Assembly (NCBI RefSeq): GCF_900637655.1
Contig: NZ_LR134384.1
Coordinates: forward strand, 744,001-808,000
Direction: 5' to 3'
DNA: 64,000 nt
Source: Segatella oris
GTDB lineage: Bacteria; Bacteroidota; Bacteroidia; Bacteroidales; Bacteroidaceae
This document shows, in pieces, positions 60,429-64,000 of this stretch. Position 1 is the first letter of the stretch. Every line of letters begins with the position of its first letter. Made by a program: the position numbers and the translations under genes. The notes below the pieces were generated by a model. The model saw only the letters and a list, made by a program, of their open reading frames with translations. It did not search any database and was not told where the DNA came from.

Positions 60429-61697
60429 TTATTTTAAAGGTTCTTTATATATTTCTTTTATTTGGGCACCTTTGCTTCTGTTGGTACGATAGTATTGTAA
60501 TTCATAATTATCACTGTTTAGCATCCACTCACGTACCTCCTTAGATTTTGCACCATACTTTCTACCTTCTGTATTCCACCAATGTACTGCATCTATTTTG
60601 TGCCCCATATCCGCTTCTTTAATATTTCTCCATCTTTGGCCATCCCAAAATTGTTTCTCACCTCTAAAAATCCTTGCCCTTGGTGGATTTTCTTTCACCA
60701 GCATTCTATTAAAGACCTCTCGCCCTGTTTTACTGTTTTTCCCAGGTGTTCGTCCCATATATTTTAGGCGATTACTTACTTTCTTTACAATTCTGGAAAG
60801 ACATTTCTTAGCGTTATGCACCAGCCACTGCAATGTCCCCACAAAGTAAGTATGCCAATTGGAAACCTCAAAGTTATAAACTTTCCTCGGCTTATACGAG
60901 AACTTTACATCTTTTATTTCGATATCTTCTTCATTGCTGCTTTTTATCCTATCGCCTGTTTGCAGATCAGCGGCATCTTTCCAACCGTTTTCTGTAAGGA
61001 AAGGATGCTCAGCAGTCGTTTCTATGATTTCCTCTTCCGTATATAGTTCAACGGTATGATCACTTTCACGAACCATCGTTCGGACGATTTCCTGCAATCC
61101 AGTTTCACCGCTCGATTGGTCATACGACCAAACCTTGTCACCGGCCTTGATATCCTCGATGTTCTTCAGTCCGCCATCCGTATTGATTTTAGTCCCTGCG
61201 GGGAAACAGGCAAAGACACAGACATGCCCGGCAGAAGCCTTGCCGACAATTTTGTCAATAGATTCACAGAAAGCTTTCCTTGCTCCTTTGGCCGTTAATT
61301 TTATTGCGGTCTTCAGTCCTGTCTTGCCGACCTGTTTGGCTACGGCTTTGGCAGCAGACTTGGCCGCAACCTTAACGCCAGCCTTAATACCGGCTTTACC
61401 TGCAGAGGAGGCTGCGGTAGTCGCCCCAAACGATACAAGCCCGGCAACATCCAAGGCTAGGAAACCGATGTTCATGGCCATCATTCCCCAGTTGCCTTTC
61501 ATCCCCTCACGGACAGCACCAACGATGGAACCGACTACGGGAATCAATTCTACAGTATCAAGCCAGCCCCAACCCTCATCTTCATCTTCCTTAGCCCCTT
61601 GCTCCTGCAAGGCTTTGATATCCTCCATTGCATCATCAGGCAACGGAATCTGGCCGCTGGTCACAAAATTAATCTTTCCGCCCAAGCTGCAAGGCAT
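60429..61697 (-). CDS. Orphan DUF4280-fragment/Hint/GH-E nuclease toxin module
   Basis: 422 residues from ATG 61697; the frame is open to 61733, just after the stop of the preceding gene, and this stretch (KGQATLLFRSD) also belongs to the repeat. Order: end of a DUF4280 domain (MPCSLGGKINFVTSGQIP), an Ala/Lys-rich hydrophobic linker (about 45-165), a pretoxin Hint domain (CFPAGTKINTDGGLKNIED to WHTYFVGTLQWLVHNA, about 167-293), then a toxin tip (about 300-422) with DMGHKIDAVHWWN, GRKYGAKSKEVREWM and TNRSKGA, the GH-E (HNH/Endo VII-type) nuclease pattern. It lacks the PAAR-like N-terminus, so it cannot load on VgrG by itself; it may recombine with the full gene upstream. Confidence 0.82.
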   Translation of the reverse strand: MPCSLGGKINFVTSGQIPLPDDAMEDIKALQEQGAKEDEDEGWGWLDTVELIPVVGSIVGAVREGMKGNWGMMAMNIGFLALDVAGLVSFGATTAASSAGKAGIKAGVKVAAKSAAKAVAKQVGKTGLKTAIKLTAKGARKAFCESIDKIVGKASAGHVCVFACFPAGTKINTDGGLKNIEDIKAGDKVWSYDQSSGETGLQEIVRTMVRESDHTVELYTEEEIIETTAEHPFLTENGWKDAADLQTGDRIKSSNEEDIEIKDVKFSYKPRKVYNFEVSNWHTYFVGTLQWLVHNAKKCLSRIVKKVSNRLKYMGRTPGKNSKTGREVFNRMLVKENPPRARIFRGEKQFWDGQRWRNIKEADMGHKIDAVHWWNTEGRKYGAKSKEVREWMLNSDNYELQYYRTNRSKGAQIKEIYKEPLK

Positions 61698-61731
61698 ATC
61701 TGACCTGAACAGGAGAGTCGCTTGACCTTTT
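60814..61731 (-). repeat. 918-bp repeat shared with the full-length toxin gene, copy 1
   Basis: Matches 62954-63871 at a constant offset of 2140 bases without visible indels and with few substitutions. It covers the end of DUF4280, linker and Hint domain, and stops at the toxin tip and at the upstream stop codon. Confidence 0.9.
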
Positions 61732-61733
61732 AT

Positions 61734-62486
61734 CTATTCGTCATCATCCAATTCCCAAGGAAATTTATACGAGTTGTCTTTTTCTTTATCTGTCAATGGC
61801 ATTAGTTCGTCATCTTTCCAACGTTTCATTTCAAATAAAGGAAGCCAGTCGCCGAATTCAGGATACTTCTGCCAATTAGATTCTACGTTGATACGCTGCT
61901 CCGAATCATAAATTGTGCGCTCGTCACCGATTTCCTCTATCTTGCGAACTCTTCCGTCTGGTGTGAATTCATAGTCGGTATAGTCGTAGTCCCAGTCTCC
62001 ATATTCGTCTTTTTCCTTATGATAATAACGCAAGGAAAGTTCATATAAGAAAAGATAGCCGTCTCTAACATATTCTTTATATTCTACATCGGGATTAGCT
62101 GAAAAACTATAGCTCATAAACTCTCGCCCTAACTCATCAAGAAAAGATAGAGTATATCCATCACCTAAAAATAAAATATAAGCATAAGGTTGATTATTAA
62201 ATTCCAAGTAAGCTGTTACTTGATAAGGAAATCCTAATGTATCAAGTAAATCATTATATTTTTCACTATCCACTTTGTTATTCCATATCATTTTAATCAT
62301 CTGTAAATTTTGCTTATAAGCAAATTTATACCATTCTTCTAAAGAGTAATGTTGCATCTCTTTCGGGATGTGTTTAGAGATACGATTTTTATATTCACAT
62401 TCGAAATTAAATAATGTATCTTCTTCTGATTGGAGTTCGTAATATGAATAATTCCAGTTTTGATAGAGCAATTTTAATTCTTCCAT
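61734..62486 (-). CDS. Acidic protein, candidate immunity protein of the full-length toxin
   Basis: 250 residues, no signal peptide, acidic and aromatic: LLYQNWNYSYYELQSEEDTL, YLEFNNQPYAYILFLGDGYT, DEYGDWDYDYTDYEFTPDGR, VESNWQKYPEFGDWLPLFEM, ending WELDDDE. No family is recognised, but the acidic cytoplasmic character and its place 16 bases after the toxin stop are typical of immunity proteins to basic toxins; the adjacent toxin tip is Lys/Arg-rich. The orphan module begins directly after its stop codon. Confidence 0.7.
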   Translation of the reverse strand: MEELKLLYQNWNYSYYELQSEEDTLFNFECEYKNRISKHIPKEMQHYSLEEWYKFAYKQNLQMIKMIWNNKVDSEKYNDLLDTLGFPYQVTAYLEFNNQPYAYILFLGDGYTLSFLDELGREFMSYSFSANPDVEYKEYVRDGYLFLYELSLRYYHKEKDEYGDWDYDYTDYEFTPDGRVRKIEEIGDERTIYDSEQRINVESNWQKYPEFGDWLPLFEMKRWKDDELMPLTDKEKDNSYKFPWELDDDE

Positions 62487-62502
62487 AATTATTATCTTTT
62501 CC

Positions 62503-64000
62503 TTACCAATTTTTTAGATTATCCATTGTAATGTCTTTTTCTTCTTTAATATGTACTTCCCTTTTCTTTGCATATTCCTTAATATTCTTTGGAATGTTTT
62601 TTTCTTGTTTGGGAATAGAAAGCTCAGCCTTGGCATTTTTTCTGATTCGCACAACTCCCTCTTCCATTCTTTTAGGGTTCTGAACTTTTTTTCCTCTATA
62701 CCCCGCGACCTCGTCAATATATTTCTTGGCTGTCTCCTCTGTCACATCAGACAACTGTGTGGCCTTCCGGCTGATAACCTTCTTGCCGTTTTTCATCACT
62801 GTATCAACACGACGTTTCATTCCCTCTAACCATACTTCGTGTGCAAACTCTTTCTTCCCGAGCTTCTTGACCATCACTTTATTGAATTTGATGCCACGTA
62901 ATATACGCCGGGCATATTCAATTCCCTTCCTTGCTAATTCTGTCAAGCAGGCATTATGCACCAGCCACTGCAATGCCCCCACAAAGTAGGTATGCCAATT
63001 AGAGACCTCAAAGTTATAAACTTTCCTTGGCCGATACGAGAACTTTACATCTTTTATTTCGATATCTTCTTCATTTCTGCTTCTTATCTTATCGCCTGTT
63101 TGCAGATTAGCGGCATCTTTCCAACCGTTTCCTGTAAGGAAAGGGTGCTCAGCAGTCGTCTCTATGATTTCCTTTTCCGTATATAGTTCAACGGTATGAT
63201 CACTTTCACGAACCATCGTCCGGACGATATCCTGCAATCCTGTCTCACCAGTCAATTCGTCATACGACCAGACCCTGTCACCGGCCTTGATATCCTCAAT
63301 GTTCTTCAATCCGACAGCCGTATTGATTTTAGTCCCTGCAGGGAAACAGGCAAAGACACAGACATGCCCGGCAGAAGCCTTGCCGACAATCTTGTCAATA
63401 GATTTGCAGAAAGCTTTCCTTGCTCCCTTGGCCGTTAGTTTTATTGCGGTCTTCAGTCCTGTCTTGCCGACCTGTTTGGCTACGGCTTTGGCAGCAGACT
63501 TGGCCGCAACCTTAACGCCAGCCTTAATACCGGCTTTACCTGCAGAGGAGGCTGCGGTAGTCGCCCCAAACGATACAAGCCCGGCAACATCCAAGGCTAG
63601 GAAACCGATGTTCATGGCCATCATTCCCCAGTTGCCTTTCATTCCCTCGCGAACAGCACCGACGATGGAACCGACTACGGGAATCAATTCTACAGTATCA
63701 AGCCAGCCCCAACCCTCATCTTCATCTTCCTTAGCCCCTTGTTCCTGCAAGGCTTTGATATCCTCCATTGCATCATCAGGCAACGGAATCTGGCCGCTGG
63801 TCACAAAATTAATCTTTCCGCCCAAGCTACAGGGCATCTCTGACCTGAACAGGAGGGTTTCTTGACCTTTTACCCGCAGCTTATAGGTCTTCTGCCATTC
63901 CGTACAAGCAGGCACACAAGGCTTTTGCGTAAGACTGCAGATGCCGAACGTGGGAATGTTCACGAGCGGCTGCTTGTCAAGCTTGTTGGCAACAAGGCAT
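62503..64000 (-). CDS. DUF4280-Hint polymorphic toxin, 5' end beyond the window
   Basis: The frame is open to the right edge (TGC at 63997-63999 is the last full codon), so at least 499 residues. The visible DUF4280 part reads CLVANKLDKQPLVNIPTFGI, then CSLTQKPCVPACTEW and MPCSLGGKINFVTSGQIP. Linker and Hint domain are as in the orphan copy: FACFPAGTKINTAVGLKNIE to HTYFVGALQWLVHNA. The toxin tip (about the last 145 residues) is Lys-rich: GKKEFAHEVWLEGMKRRVDT, VTEETAKKYIDEVAGYRGKK, EKDITMDNLKNW; no family is recognised. It is a T6SS spike-tip effector whose Hint domain may release the toxin by self-cleavage after delivery. Confidence 0.85.
   Translation of the reverse strand, partial: CLVANKLDKQPLVNIPTFGICSLTQKPCVPACTEWQKTYKLRVKGQETLLFRSEMPCSLGGKINFVTSGQIPLPDDAMEDIKALQEQGAKEDEDEGWGWLDTVELIPVVGSIVGAVREGMKGNWGMMAMNIGFLALDVAGLVSFGATTAASSAGKAGIKAGVKVAAKSAAKAVAKQVGKTGLKTAIKLTAKGARKAFCKSIDKIVGKASAGHVCVFACFPAGTKINTAVGLKNIEDIKAGDRVWSYDELTGETGLQDIVRTMVRESDHTVELYTEKEIIETTAEHPFLTGNGWKDAANLQTGDKIRSRNEEDIEIKDVKFSYRPRKVYNFEVSNWHTYFVGALQWLVHNACLTELARKGIEYARRILRGIKFNKVMVKKLGKKEFAHEVWLEGMKRRVDTVMKNGKKVISRKATQLSDVTEETAKKYIDEVAGYRGKKVQNPKRMEEGVVRIRKNAKAELSIPKQEKNIPKNIKEYAKKREVHIKEEKDITMDNLKNW
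62954..63871 (-). repeat. 918-bp repeat shared with the orphan toxin module, copy 2
   Basis: See the partner at 60814-61731; constant 2140-base offset. Confidence 0.9.

Noticed and set aside
61135..61725. Long plus-strand frame opposite the Hint toxin module, repeated at 63287-63865
   Set aside because: It is the antisense of an Ala/Lys-rich linker; low-complexity composition explains the lack of stops, and the Hint/DUF4280 frame on the other strand is clearly real.
1..64000. CRISPR arrays, rRNA and tRNA genes
   Set aside because: No regularly spaced short repeats with unique spacers, and no rRNA or cloverleaf-forming sequences were recognised on reading both strands.

Overview
The window comes from a Bacteroidetes chromosome, most likely Prevotella or a close relative (Segatella, Hoylesella). 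The evidence is the recurrent TAnnTTTG -7 promoter box with few strong Shine-Dalgarno sites, an hmuYRSTUV-type haem operon, a Bacteroidetes-type VgrG/TssD pair with DUF4280 PAAR-like effectors, PCMD and DUF3828-like lipoproteins, and a GH29 fucosidase. Genus is an inference; there is no rRNA or marker gene that settles it.

Left part (1-23 kb), mostly housekeeping: a TonB-dependent receptor cut by the left edge with a small His/Cys-rich membrane protein upstream; an outer-membrane beta-barrel protein; a minus-strand group of acyltransferase, UDP-glucose dehydrogenase and MATE transporter; a small Rep-like relic; a fucose/arabinose-isomerase-family enzyme; a lipoprotein; ClpB; a ThrE-type exporter; a PBP4-type carboxypeptidase; a UvrD-type helicase with an embedded DEDDh exonuclease; and a minus-strand group of small enzymes (HAD phosphatase, glutaredoxin-like protein, GNAT, DUF3791, exonuclease).

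Middle (23-43.5 kb): an intact six-gene haem operon hmuYRSTUV with a clear promoter and a palindromic candidate operator; HmuS carries an unusual Met/Lys/Gly-rich segment. Then come a beta-barrel protein and PCMD lipoprotein pair, alpha-L-fucosidase, NhaA, a DUF389 membrane protein, a prolyl oligopeptidase, and a YecH plus DUF438/hemerythrin/PAS pair.

Right part (43.7-64 kb), all on the minus strand and AT-rich: a type VI secretion (T6SS) cargo island with two related modules. Each starts with a long repeated leader holding a near-ideal promoter (TTTG, 19-bp spacer, TAnnTTTG) and an upstream 22-bp inverted repeat. The leader originally preceded tssD, vgrG and a DUF2931 lipoprotein. One module keeps a full vgrG but only the 3' end of tssD; the other keeps only the first codons of tssD fused to scraps of vgrG. 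Cargo includes a Tle1-like phospholipase, a DUF4280 protein followed in another frame by an M15/LAS-like zinc peptidase, a CHAP amidase, and a DUF4280-Hint polymorphic toxin followed by an orphan Hint/GH-E nuclease toxin module sharing a 918-bp repeat with it. Signal-peptide, lipoprotein, TPR and acidic proteins next to these look like immunity proteins.

Many cargo genes carry lesions (a 67-bp duplication, an IS256-family insertion, two -1 frame breaks at A-runs, a tssD/vgrG deletion fusion), whereas the likely immunity genes are open. The picture is of a fast-evolving effector locus, partly an effector graveyard that keeps its immunity genes. The core T6SS apparatus is not in the window. Three dispersed repeat families and an apparent miniature derivative of the IS256 element at 32.2 kb are also present.
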